From Planctomycetota bacterium (GTDB taxonomy: Bacteria > Planctomycetota > UBA1135 > JACQFD01), in NCBI GenBank assembly GCA_016200225.1, contig JACQFD010000030.1, positions 16,436 through 80,435 of the forward strand: a stretch of DNA of 64,000 nucleotides. The letters are read 5' to 3'. A model generated the notes under the pieces. The model did not search any database, was not told the DNA's origin, and saw only the letters and a list, made by a program, of their open reading frames with translations. The translations under genes were made by a program, and so were the position numbers. Positions within the stretch are counted from its first letter, which is position 1; each line of letters begins with the position of its first letter. This document shows positions 19,741 through 27,668 of this stretch, one piece after another.

Positions 19741-20937
19741 ATGAACAACTATTCGGTTGAGTACCCCCCAAGGACCCGGGTTCGCACCCGGTCCTTCAAC
19801 CCCGAAACACCGATGCCCGCTCCCAGTAAAGTCGAACGCGAACTGCAGAATTTCGTTAAATCCGTGCGCAGCGTCGCCCGGCGAAATACAAAATTTCAAC
19901 ACGGCCCGTCGACGCTCGAATTTTCGCACACTTCCGCGTGCAACCTCCGCTGCGTGATGTGCAGCCAGAGCGATAATCTTCCAGTCGTGAAGGCGGATCC
20001 TGAAAAGGCCGCGAAATTCCTCGACAAGGCCTTCGAAAGTGTAGTTATCTGGAATCCATCGGCCACGAGCGAACCGCTCTTAAATGATATTGACGATATG
20101 GTTCGCACGTGCGTCGAGAAAGGCGCGTGGCTCGAACTTTATACAAATGCGACGCGACTCACGCCCGCCGTTTACGAAAAACTCGCGCCGCACATTCACC
20201 GCCTGACGATGTCGATCGACTCGCACGTGCCCGAAGTGCTCGAAACCGTTCGCTGGCCGGTCAAGGCTTCGAAACTGTTTCCTAATGTTGAATATGCATT
20301 GCGGCGCGGAGCGGAATTATCCATTCCGACGATTATTAATGCCGTTCTCATGAAGGAAACGGTTCCGCATTTCGCCGACCTCGTCGACTGGGTGGCCGAT
20401 CGCGGCGGCAAGGAAATTACAGTTCTCGATCTGCTCGACAGCTCGAGCCAGGCCCGCGGACACGACGCCATCGAAGACCTCGGAATCGAGCGCGTCCAGG
20501 AATTGTTAGAAGACATGCGCGAACGCGCGGCGGAACGCGGATTAAATTTAACATTCCTTCTGCCGCCCCCTCTCGCCGGACGTTATACAAACGTAGAAAA
20601 TCCGACGCGGATTCACGAAGCCAACGTCGTCGAAGCCGTTCAGGAAGCGCACGCCTCCGAAATGCCGGGCTTCTGCCCGATGGTCGCGAGTTATCTAAAA
20701 GTAATGCCCAACGGCGACGCATACCCGTGCTGCCGCGCGCCCCACGAACTCAAACTTGGCAATGTTTACGAACAGCCGTTCGAAGAAGTATGGAACGGCG
20801 CCAAAGCCCAATCTTTACGTTCGGCAATGTTTCAAAACAAACCGCCCGAACCCTGCAAGAATTGTCTTGTCCGCGCCAAGAATCTCGCCGACGTCGAACA
20901 AAAAATCGTCGAAAGCGGCGATTGGGTACCGCTCTAA
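19741..20937 (+). CDS. Radical SAM/SPASM-domain protein
   Basis: 398 residues. The radical SAM cluster motif is CNLRCVMC (residues ~64-71) preceded by LEFSHTSA. The C-terminus has a SPASM-like cluster region: GFCPMVASYLKVMPNGDAYPCC, then LGNVYEQPFEEVWNG and CKNCLVRA. Such proteins reductively cleave S-adenosylmethionine to modify peptides, sugars or cofactors; no obvious substrate gene lies beside it. I keep ATG 19741 because GGAG lies four bases upstream, but ATG 19813 (MPAPSKVERE) is possible because bases 19755-19801 form a strong hairpin. Downstream lies palindrome element P1. Confidence 0.85.
   Translation: MNNYSVEYPPRTRVRTRSFNPETPMPAPSKVERELQNFVKSVRSVARRNTKFQHGPSTLEFSHTSACNLRCVMCSQSDNLPVVKADPEKAAKFLDKAFESVVIWNPSATSEPLLNDIDDMVRTCVEKGAWLELYTNATRLTPAVYEKLAPHIHRLTMSIDSHVPEVLETVRWPVKASKLFPNVEYALRRGAELSIPTIINAVLMKETVPHFADLVDWVADRGGKEITVLDLLDSSSQARGHDAIEDLGIERVQELLEDMRERAAERGLNLTFLLPPPLAGRYTNVENPTRIHEANVVEAVQEAHASEMPGFCPMVASYLKVMPNGDAYPCCRAPHELKLGNVYEQPFEEVWNGAKAQSLRSAMFQNKPPEPCKNCLVRAKNLADVEQKIVESGDWVPL
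19755..19801 (+). promoter_or_regulatory. Strong hairpin in the 5' end of the radical SAM gene
   Basis: AAGGACC (19770-19776) and GGGT (19778-19781) pair with ACCC (19786-19789) and GGTCCTT (19790-19796) around a TCGC loop, with one bulged C. An outer GGTTG/CAACC pair (19755-19759 with 19797-19801) closes the structure. It overlaps the first codons of the annotated gene, where it could gate translation or mark that the true start is 19813. Confidence 0.45.
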
Positions 20938-20948
20938 CGCCGCTCTGG

Positions 20949-21075
20949 CGCCGCATCGCGCTTGCGCTGCGCGCCGCGAGTTGTGTGCTCTGACGCCGCA
21001 TGGCGTTTTCGCTCGCGCCGCATGGCGCTTGCGCTGCGCGCCGCGTGCCCTACGCGGGCGGCGAGTTGTGCGCTC
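20949..21075. repeat. Degenerate tandem repeats next to element P1
   Basis: Two units sharing CGCCGCATSGCGCTTGCGCT and following bases occur at about 20949-20990 and 21019-21075, each leading into GAGTTGTGYGCTC. The last unit runs straight into the left flank of palindrome P1. This whole 20938-21300 stretch has no gene with coding character. Confidence 0.6.
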
Positions 21076-21204
21076 GACGGGTTGGGTCGGCGGCTCAGAC
21101 AAGTGCTCGGCAATAGTAAGAATGTCGGCCGCGACGCGGCCGACATTCTTACTATTGCCTGCGCAACTCGCCGCGACCCAACCCATCGAGCGCACAGCGG
21201 GGGG
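21066..21204 (-). repeat. Palindrome element P1 (51-bp perfect palindrome with inverted flanks)
   Basis: Bases 21109-21133 are the exact reverse complement of 21135-21159, giving 25-bp arms around a single A at 21134. Outside it, GTGCGCTCGACGGGTTGGGT (from 21068) on the left is mirrored by 21173-21195 on the right with one mismatch, so the whole element is about 140 bp of inverted repeat. The right flank (to 21204), read on the minus strand, is identical over 48 bases to the flank of element P2 at 63774-63821. No T tract follows, so it is not a standard terminator. It lies between a radical SAM gene and an orphan ORF. Confidence 0.85.
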
Positions 21205-21300
21205 ATTCATTCCGGCCCCAACTATAACAGTAGTGTGTGACAGGCCTGTAACAGATATAATATGATTAATCCATAACATATTCTAAACAAGTTCAGAGAA

Positions 21301-22056
21301 ATGCTTGAGATTCCAAAAGTACCGGCACGTTACGTTTTTTTTGGGGTTATTCACCCGGAACGCGCAGTTGCGTCAGTCGCGCCGGAAGTCTTTTTTGAAG
21401 TCAACAACCCCAACGATGGCGTCAAAGGGGCACTTCGACTTCGTATTATACTCTCCAGAATTAGTGCACAGTTCTTTCCAATTGAGACCGTAACCAACAT
21501 TTATACGCTCAAGAACGAAGTAGAAGCAAACATTCGTAGTGTCGTCGACTTGATTGGTTTCGTCGAGGGATGCGGATATGATGTTGAGATAATCCAAGTG
21601 TTGGATCTCGCCAACGGTGAAGCCACTGTATTTGGTGTCGATATTCCAGCTATTCGAAAGTTAATGAATGACAACAAGATAATTGCGGGAAAGGCGTTTC
21701 AACTTTACAATAAATCGGGTGGGCAATATCTTAGACGGTGCTTGGCTGATCTTCGAGAATCCATTCGGAATCCTCTCGACACAGGCACGTTCTGCTTTCG
21801 CGCGATGGAGTGTATTCGACAGTATTTTGTTGATACGTTCGATCTTGATACTAAGGCTTCGTGGCTTAAGATGCGCGAATCGTTAGGAATTGACCGCGAT
21901 GAATTGGACTTCATAAATGAACAATTCGCAAAGCCTCGTCGGCATGGAGAAGCCCCAGATATTTCTGATCAGGACCGTGCACGAATACTCACGATTGCGT
22001 GGACAACCACAATGCAATTCATTGAATATCTGAATAACGATGAAAAAAGGGTGTGA
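21301..22056 (+). CDS. Orphan protein of unknown function, possible HEPN-like C-terminus
   Basis: 251 residues with no confidently recognised family. The N-terminal half is mixed alpha/beta (VSDLIGF-type helices, VDIPAIRKLM); the C-terminal half is helical and ends in a segment FAKPRRHGEAPDISDQDRAR then ILTIAWTTTMQFIEYL, which resembles the last helices of some HEPN-type proteins. That match is from wording only and is weak. Base composition and codon use are clearly more AT-rich than the neighbours, suggesting horizontal acquisition. It stands alone between palindrome P1 and structured repeat S1. Confidence 0.6.
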   Translation: MLEIPKVPARYVFFGVIHPERAVASVAPEVFFEVNNPNDGVKGALRLRIILSRISAQFFPIETVTNIYTLKNEVEANIRSVVDLIGFVEGCGYDVEIIQVLDLANGEATVFGVDIPAIRKLMNDNKIIAGKAFQLYNKSGGQYLRRCLADLRESIRNPLDTGTFCFRAMECIRQYFVDTFDLDTKASWLKMRESLGIDRDELDFINEQFAKPRRHGEAPDISDQDRARILTIAWTTTMQFIEYLNNDEKRV

Positions 22057-22137
22057 ATAAAAAAGCAGGTCTGGTCCACTTTCACAATCCCACTCTTCCA
22101 ATCTGTTGCTTGTGTCATGTGGCTACAATCTTCGACC

Positions 22138-22395
22138 GCGAGGCGGTCGCGCGACGCGCGTGTGGCCGCGCTTGCGCGGGCACGCGCGCGCCGCGACGGC
22201 CGAGCAGCCGCGCATTTATTAGTGACGAGCTATCGTTAGTACTGGCGGGCGGCGGGTCCGTGGCGCTAGACAGCGGCGGCGAAGGCGACGCCCCGTCGCG
22301 TCGAGCGTGTGGTTCTCGCTGGCGTGTGGGTCGCGACAGGGCGTGGCCGGAGCATCGCCGCTGCGACGCGCCGCGGAGCCCGCCGTCCGCTTTGG
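22138..22395 (+). ncRNA. Structured repeat S1, candidate non-coding RNA
   Basis: This copy shares long blocks with S2 at 51356-51626 but is interrupted by divergent segments. Nested stems: a long outer stem 22245-22266 with 22368-22390 (one conserved bulged G at 22378), an inner stem 22271-22278 (CAGCGGCG) with 22356-22363 (CGCCGCTG), and a deeper GTCGCG/CGCGAC pair. A separate 5' hairpin lies at 22162-22183. Compared with S2, the inner stem has G22273-C22361 replaced by T-A, and two outer pairs are G-T wobbles here but Watson-Crick in S2. This supports selection on structure. No known RNA family is recognised. Confidence 0.6.
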
Positions 22396-22452
22396 CAACT
22401 TCCGTTATGGTCATTAATCAATAACGTTCATAACTCATCGTCCGCGTCGAGC

Positions 22453-22476
22453 GCGCCGCGGAGCCCGCCGCCCGCT
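22453..22476 (+). repeat. Extra copy of the S-element 3' arm
   Basis: GCGCCGCGGAGCCCGCCGCC and the next bases repeat the 3' strand of the S1 outer stem and match the S2 version exactly. It could pair with the same 5' strand (22245-22266) in place of 22368-22390. It may be a remnant of a second S copy or an alternative pairing partner. A terminator follows at 22501. Confidence 0.6.
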
Positions 22477-22500
22477 ATTACATTCTTATTGATTATAAAC

Positions 22501-22530
22501 AAAAACGCCCGGTAGTGACCGGGCGTTTTC
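22501..22530. terminator. Bidirectional terminator
   Basis: AACGCCCGGT (22504-22513) and ACCGGGCGTT (22518-22527) form a perfect 10-bp stem around AGTG, with A-rich sequence to the left and TTTTC to the right. It can end minus-strand transcription of the large repeat protein and plus-strand transcription through S1. Confidence 0.85.
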
Positions 22531-22556
22531 ATTTATTTCTTACGATTTTCGCGTCT

Positions 22557-25500
22557 TTACTGATCGACGGTCATATCTTTCGTCGTCTCCACTCCTGCCT
22601 CAAGTGTGATCGGCACCGCCTTTGCGTCGTCGCCGCCGAATGTGAAGGATCCGCCCATGGCTTTGCTCGAAATCTTATAATCGCCGGGATCGAGCGAAGT
22701 GAATTTGTAGCGTCCCTCCGCGTCGGTGACCGCGACTTTGCCGGGACCGGGATCGTCCGCTTTTCTTAGTGAAACGAGGACGCTTTGGCGACCCGCGCCG
22801 CCGGGACCGGTCACGCGTCCGACGACCGAAGCCGCCTTTTCGAGAGCGACTTCGACGTCGGAAATCTTTTGATCCGCGCCCATTTCGACGACGTCGCTGC
22901 GCCCGTCGCGAAGGCCGGCGGCCATGGCTTTGACGCGGAATTTGCCGACGGGAAGATCCTCCAGTTTAAAATTACCTTTTGCGTCGGTTCTAACAGATGT
23001 TCGGCCGTCGAACGTCTTCACGTCGCCGCCGCTGCCGTCCAAGGTCATCGCGACCATGACGCGGTTCTGTTGTTTTCCGTCGGGCGCGTCGTCGACCAAT
23101 TGTACAGTCGCATTCGCGACCGGCTCGTGGCCGTCGGCGCGGACGACGCGGCCCTCGATGACGCCGCGCGGAACGGTAATATCCACGGTTTCTTTTTCAT
23201 TAACAACCTCGACTTCGCGCGACGCACCGCGGATCGCGCCCGTCTTGCGCGCGGAAAGTTTATATTTGCCGCTTTCGACGTCGGCGAATTTGTATTTTCC
23301 GTTCGCGTCGGTTGTCGCCGAGCGCGTTCCGGGCATTTCGAACATTGGATTGTCGAATTCCGGTCCCGCGCCGTCCGCCGACGCTAATGTTACTTTGGCG
23401 CCATGCACGGGAACGCCCGCCTGCGAGACCACGCCGCTGATCAGCGCGAGCGCCGGCGCGTTCAAGTGCAGTGTTGTCGTTTTTCCGTCCTCGATGGCAA
23501 CGGGCGTGCCCTGAGTGTCGTTGCCGCCGACTCGAAAATTAATATTTCCGAATCCGCCCGTCCCGTCGTCTTTCTTTAACAAACTCACGTGGTACGCGCC
23601 GACGCGGAGATGTTCAATTGTATATTTGCCCGTCTCGTCGACGGCCGATCGCTGCGTCTTCATCTCGGGATCCGGACCGACGATCTGTATATTTGATCCC
23701 ATCGCCGGCGAACCGTCGGGACGCAACACTTTGCCGGTCAGCGCGCCTCCCTCGGATAAGGATAATTGCGTTTCGCTCGGCTGGGCGACGGGCGCCGCTT
23801 TCAGATCGAGTTCCTTCGGACCCGACGGCGCCAGATCGTCCGCTTTCGCGGAGACTTCAAAATTCGAAAAAGGCAGACCTGTAAATTTAGCAATACCGTT
23901 TTCGTCCGATTTTACAGTTTGACGCACCGCATCGGGTTTGCCGTCTTCGTCGCCTCCCGGAATGCGCATTTTACCCGCACGGCCGCCTCGCATCGGGCCG
24001 CCTCGAACGGCGCCGCCCGACGACGCGCTCGAACTCGTGGATCGCACGGCACGAACGGCTTTCACCGCGCCGATCGCACCGCCGACGGAACCGCGCATCG
24101 GCGTCATCACCGGCCCGCCGCCGTCCTCGTCGTCGTCGCCGTTTCCGAACATGTTAAACATCGGGTCCTCGCCTTCGCGCTTCTCAACCAATCGAACCTT
24201 TGCGCCGACGACTGGCTCGCCGGTGCCGTGTTTCGCGACCTTTACAATTAAGACCGCGCCCTGCTGCGTTTGGATTTGTAAATTCTCAACGGGGCGATCG
24301 GCCGCGACGTCGACTTCCTGCGAAAGGGCAGGCGCGAGCGAATCTCCGGTCACATGAACGCGATATTTACCTTTCTCGAGGCCGCCGATTTCGAATTCTC
24401 CGTTCGGTTTTACGTGCGAATCGGTGCCGTCCGCGTCGTCGCGAATGACCATCGCGGACATCATCATTCCCGCCGATCGATTCGCCTCGACTTGTGTATG
24501 TTCGAACAACGCCGCGAGCGTCGCGGAATCGTTGACGCCCGTAACTGTAATTTTGCCTCGGATGACGCCGAGATCTTCCAATTGTATCACGAGATCGCGC
24601 GTACCTGGCACGACGTTGCGTTTCGTGGTGCTGCCCTTTCCGGACGCCACGACGTTAATCGATACATTGCGCTCGTCGAGTCCCCGAATCATAAAATTAC
24701 CATTCGCATCGGTTTGAATGGCTTCGCTCAGCCGCGTGTCGAGGAAGAAATCCCCCGCGCCGCTCCTCCACGTCTGAATCATCGCCGCCGTCACGGGAGC
24801 GCCCGCGCGGTCGAGCACGCGACCCGTAATTTCTTTTCCTTCTCTTAATATCAAATCGGCGACGATGCGCGGCGTCCCGACTTTCGGTTCGATCGTATCT
24901 GTAGAATTCGGGATGTAACTCTTCGCCACGGCCGACAACGAGACGGGTTGATTGGGCGTAAATCCATCCATTAAATAATGTCCCGTCGAATCGGTCGTCG
25001 CTTCGAGATCGAGCGGCGCGCGAAACGAAACGACTTCCACCGACCCGGGCGCGGCGGCGCGCCGGGCGAGAACGGTGGCGCCGGCGATCGGCCCGCCCGC
25101 ACTATCTGTAACTTTGCCTTCGAGCGCGCAGCCCTGCGCGAGCGGCAGTTCGCCTAATTGTCGCTTTTCTTTCGACGAGAGTTGCGGCACGTCCGCTTGA
25201 TGGCGGATGCGCCCGGGAGCTTCGATTCGAATGACATAATCGCGACTCGCCGCGATCGACGGAATTGTAAATTCACCTTTCGAGTCCGTCGTCGCCGTCG
25301 GCGCGGGAAGCTCCGTCTTCCGCATCGAAAAGTAACGAAAAAGATCTCCCGACGATTCGAGCCAGATCCTCGCGCCGGCAATCGCCTGCCGCGACTCGCT
25401 TGTCACAACCCGGCCCGAGATGGCGTTGCCTGCGGATGTCGCGGAACCATCGATCTGTCCTTTTTTCGAATCAACCGCCTCGGGACCGGCGGCTTTCGTG

Positions 25501-25703
25501 CGATTGCTTCCCTCGCCGGTCTTGGCGATCGCGACTTCGCGATCCTTTTCTCCCGAAGCGTTCGATCGCTGTGCCTTGTCCTGTTCCGTAGTATTCGAGT
25601 TGTTGTCGTTGTTCCGAGTGTCGTTTTGTGAAAACGCGAACCAGACGACGAGGGCGATGGCAACGGCTGCCAGTAAAATGAGTATTCCAGAAATGCGGTT
25701 CAT
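22557..25703 (-). CDS. Giant membrane-anchored carboxypeptidase-regulatory-repeat protein
   Basis: 1048 residues. An N-terminal transmembrane helix (residues 5-24, ILILLAAVAIALVVWFAF) is followed by a Ser/Asn/Lys-rich linker and then about nine to ten beta-sandwich units of the carboxypeptidase regulatory-like (CNA-B/transthyretin-like) type. Each unit shows the pattern SGxVxDxxGxPVxGAxVxL then TDxxGxFxIxxLxxGxY, as in GRVTGPGGAGRQSVLVSLRK then VTDAEGRYKFTSLDPGDYKI. A Gly/Arg-rich insertion near the middle lies between units. No catalytic domain is present. The protein likely extends from the inner membrane into the periplasm as a scaffold or sensor (inference). The gene stands alone, ending at a bidirectional terminator. 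Confidence 0.85.
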   Translation of the reverse strand: MNRISGILILLAAVAIALVVWFAFSQNDTRNNDNNSNTTEQDKAQRSNASGEKDREVAIAKTGEGSNRTKAAGPEAVDSKKGQIDGSATSAGNAISGRVVTSESRQAIAGARIWLESSGDLFRYFSMRKTELPAPTATTDSKGEFTIPSIAASRDYVIRIEAPGRIRHQADVPQLSSKEKRQLGELPLAQGCALEGKVTDSAGGPIAGATVLARRAAAPGSVEVVSFRAPLDLEATTDSTGHYLMDGFTPNQPVSLSAVAKSYIPNSTDTIEPKVGTPRIVADLILREGKEITGRVLDRAGAPVTAAMIQTWRSGAGDFFLDTRLSEAIQTDANGNFMIRGLDERNVSINVVASGKGSTTKRNVVPGTRDLVIQLEDLGVIRGKITVTGVNDSATLAALFEHTQVEANRSAGMMMSAMVIRDDADGTDSHVKPNGEFEIGGLEKGKYRVHVTGDSLAPALSQEVDVAADRPVENLQIQTQQGAVLIVKVAKHGTGEPVVGAKVRLVEKREGEDPMFNMFGNGDDDEDGGGPVMTPMRGSVGGAIGAVKAVRAVRSTSSSASSGGAVRGGPMRGGRAGKMRIPGGDEDGKPDAVRQTVKSDENGIAKFTGLPFSNFEVSAKADDLAPSGPKELDLKAAPVAQPSETQLSLSEGGALTGKVLRPDGSPAMGSNIQIVGPDPEMKTQRSAVDETGKYTIEHLRVGAYHVSLLKKDDGTGGFGNINFRVGGNDTQGTPVAIEDGKTTTLHLNAPALALISGVVSQAGVPVHGAKVTLASADGAGPEFDNPMFEMPGTRSATTDANGKYKFADVESGKYKLSARKTGAIRGASREVEVVNEKETVDITVPRGVIEGRVVRADGHEPVANATVQLVDDAPDGKQQNRVMVAMTLDGSGGDVKTFDGRTSVRTDAKGNFKLEDLPVGKFRVKAMAAGLRDGRSDVVEMGADQKISDVEVALEKAASVVGRVTGPGGAGRQSVLVSLRKADDPGPGKVAVTDAEGRYKFTSLDPGDYKISSKAMGGSFTFGGDDAKAVPITLEAGVETTKDMTVDQ

Positions 25704-26087
25704 GGGCTTTTTGGGGGTAGGAATGGGTGCGGAACCATCACCGCGGCAAAGTCATCGATGTGGCCCATACAATCGGCGCTTTCCGCGGAAAAAGAGTGTC
25801 GCCTCCACGATACGGAAGTCGCTCACGTCGGTTTGCGTGTGATTTTGCACATTCGGCGGGCTATCGGGATCAAGTTTTGCCGGTCCGCGTCCAAATTCGC
25901 GCGTTCGACGGCTTTAATCACTAATGACATCGCGGCGAACCGCGTAAATTCAATTCGTCCACGAGAATCCAGAAACCGCTGGATCCTTGAAACTCTCGCG
26001 TCGTTTCTTCGTAATCGTTTCTTGGTTATCAAAGCTCAAGAAACAACAGATACTGCAGCATTCAATTCACCTGAAGGAAATCGTCCA
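25704..26087. other. Gene-free divergent region
   Basis: This 384-base stretch lies between the start of the giant repeat protein and the start of the first metallopeptidase-like gene. An open frame runs through it from 25758 in phase with the downstream gene, but it encodes a basic sequence without a signal peptide, and the recognisable signal peptide begins at ATG 26088 after an AAGGAA Shine-Dalgarno. It probably carries the two divergent promoters; I see no clear operator. Confidence 0.5.
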
Positions 26088-27650
26088 ATGACCTATCCTC
26101 GTAATTTCCTATTATTATTTGTAATGACCGCGTTTGCGGCGACTCCCGCGAATGCTTTTTGCCAGGGAAAGAAGCAACTCGGCGAGAAGGCGTACGAAGA
26201 TAAGAAATGGGGATATTCCTTCGTCCCGCTCGATAAGTGGAATCTGGTCCCGCCGGAACCGACGGAAGCGTACATGACCGTGAAGTTCGTTTCCCCGGCA
26301 CGCGTCTCGGACCCGAAGACCGGTGGCTATCTCACGCCGGAATGTCATGTTTACAGATTTGACCCCACGGGCAAGTCGGTCGCGCTACTCGACCAGGATA
26401 AGAGTAAGAAAGGGCCCGGCGACGGTCCTACAACAGGCGACGATGGATCTGATAAATTAAAGGAATTGCGCGAAAAGCTTGCATTCAAGAGCTTCGATCA
26501 AATGCTCGCGCAAGTACCCGGCGCACAAAGGATCGGATCCGCGGCAAAGAAAAAATATGGAAACATCGACGCGCAGGTTTTTGATTATAAAGAACAAACG
26601 GCCGCAAAATTCTTCAATCGCCACGTCGCCGTATCGTTTCAGAACGCGAAGGATAATTTTCAAATAGTGATGGATTTCGAAATGTTGGATTTGAAGTTCG
26701 ACGAGTGGCGTCCGATTTTCGAAGATAGTTTTAAATCGTTTAAATTTATCAAAACGACGGAGATCGACCCTTCGGAGCTCGAAGGAAAGTCCCCGCTCGA
26801 AAAGGACGAGCTCAGACACAAGCAGGATTGCGAGCGGACGCACTGGCTTTTTGCAAAGACCGAACATTATTTCATTAAGTATGATACCGACAAGAAAGAA
26901 TTTATCGATCAAGTCAAGGAGAGAATCGAGGCCATTCGCAAATATTATGTCGACGACTTCGGGAAACTCGACCAAACCGAATATCCGGTCCTGAGAATCT
27001 GCAAGTCCATGGACGAGTATCATCAATACGGCGGATCCGGAAGTTCGGCCGGATTCTTCAATTCGGCCACAAAAGAACTCGTGATTCCGAATTTACAGGA
27101 TTTAAATATCAATTTGACCTGGGCGGTCATGAATCACGAGGCTTTCCACCAATTCATTCATTATAAATTCGGACAAGTGGATCCCCACTCGTGGTACAAC
27201 GAGGGAACGGGCGATTATTACGCGGGCTATCGATACCAGCAGGGCGGCAAATATAAGCTTTCCACCCTCGGTCACTGGGCGGGCGGGCTCGACCGCGTGG
27301 AAATTATTAAAGATGCCGTCAAAAAAGGAATTTCCGTGCCGCTCGAAAAACTCCTCCGGTTCTCCCAGGGAGAGTATTATAACGGCCCGTCCACGGGCCA
27401 GTCTTATAGTTTCGGTCTTCTTTGCTATTCGGAAGGATGGTCGCTCATTTACTTCTTGAGGCAAGGGAAGGCCTTGGGACATACGCCGTGGAAACCGGAG
27501 TGGGAGAAAATTCTTAAAGATTACTTCGACGTTCTTAACGAAACGAAAGACCGCGACAAGGCCGTGGAAACGGCGTTCAAGGACATCAAGGGCGATTCGT
27601 TAAAAGTACTCGAGGATTCCTGGAAGGAATTCGTCCGAAAAATTAACTAA
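26088..27650 (+). CDS. Secreted DUF1570-like metallopeptidase (HExxH)
   Basis: 520 residues from ATG 26088, chosen because AAGGAA lies upstream and MTYPRNFLLLFVMTAFAATPANA forms a signal peptide. The C-terminal half has the gluzincin-like motif H350-E-A-F-H354 in MNHEAFHQFIHY followed by WYNEGTGDYYAGY with the probable third ligand E372. This is the MA-clan pattern seen in DUF1570 proteins. The N-terminal half (about 35-225) is a lipoprotein-like or PsbP-like beta fold with no name. Probably a periplasmic or secreted zinc peptidase; substrate unknown. It is followed 18 bases later by a second DUF1570-type gene. Confidence 0.8.
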   Translation: MTYPRNFLLLFVMTAFAATPANAFCQGKKQLGEKAYEDKKWGYSFVPLDKWNLVPPEPTEAYMTVKFVSPARVSDPKTGGYLTPECHVYRFDPTGKSVALLDQDKSKKGPGDGPTTGDDGSDKLKELREKLAFKSFDQMLAQVPGAQRIGSAAKKKYGNIDAQVFDYKEQTAAKFFNRHVAVSFQNAKDNFQIVMDFEMLDLKFDEWRPIFEDSFKSFKFIKTTEIDPSELEGKSPLEKDELRHKQDCERTHWLFAKTEHYFIKYDTDKKEFIDQVKERIEAIRKYYVDDFGKLDQTEYPVLRICKSMDEYHQYGGSGSSAGFFNSATKELVIPNLQDLNINLTWAVMNHEAFHQFIHYKFGQVDPHSWYNEGTGDYYAGYRYQQGGKYKLSTLGHWAGGLDRVEIIKDAVKKGISVPLEKLLRFSQGEYYNGPSTGQSYSFGLLCYSEGWSLIYFLRQGKALGHTPWKPEWEKILKDYFDVLNETKDRDKAVETAFKDIKGDSLKVLEDSWKEFVRKIN

Positions 27651-27668
27651 ATAATCCGGAGAATCCAT

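Noticed and set aside
19755..19801. T-arm-like GGGTTCG sequence suggesting a tRNA or tmRNA 3' end
   Set aside because: No matching D and anticodon arms in the preceding bases, the T-loop does not fit the consensus and no CCA end follows.
20949..21204. CRISPR array
   Set aside because: Repeats are too few, unequal and run together without unique spacers of constant length.
21066..21204. P1 as a retron msr-msd or integron attC site
   Set aside because: No reverse transcriptase or integrase gene lies nearby, and the perfect palindrome lacks the bulges expected of attC.
22138..22395. S elements as protein-coding genes
   Set aside because: Open frames across them differ between copies, and sequence differences follow base pairing rather than codon positions.
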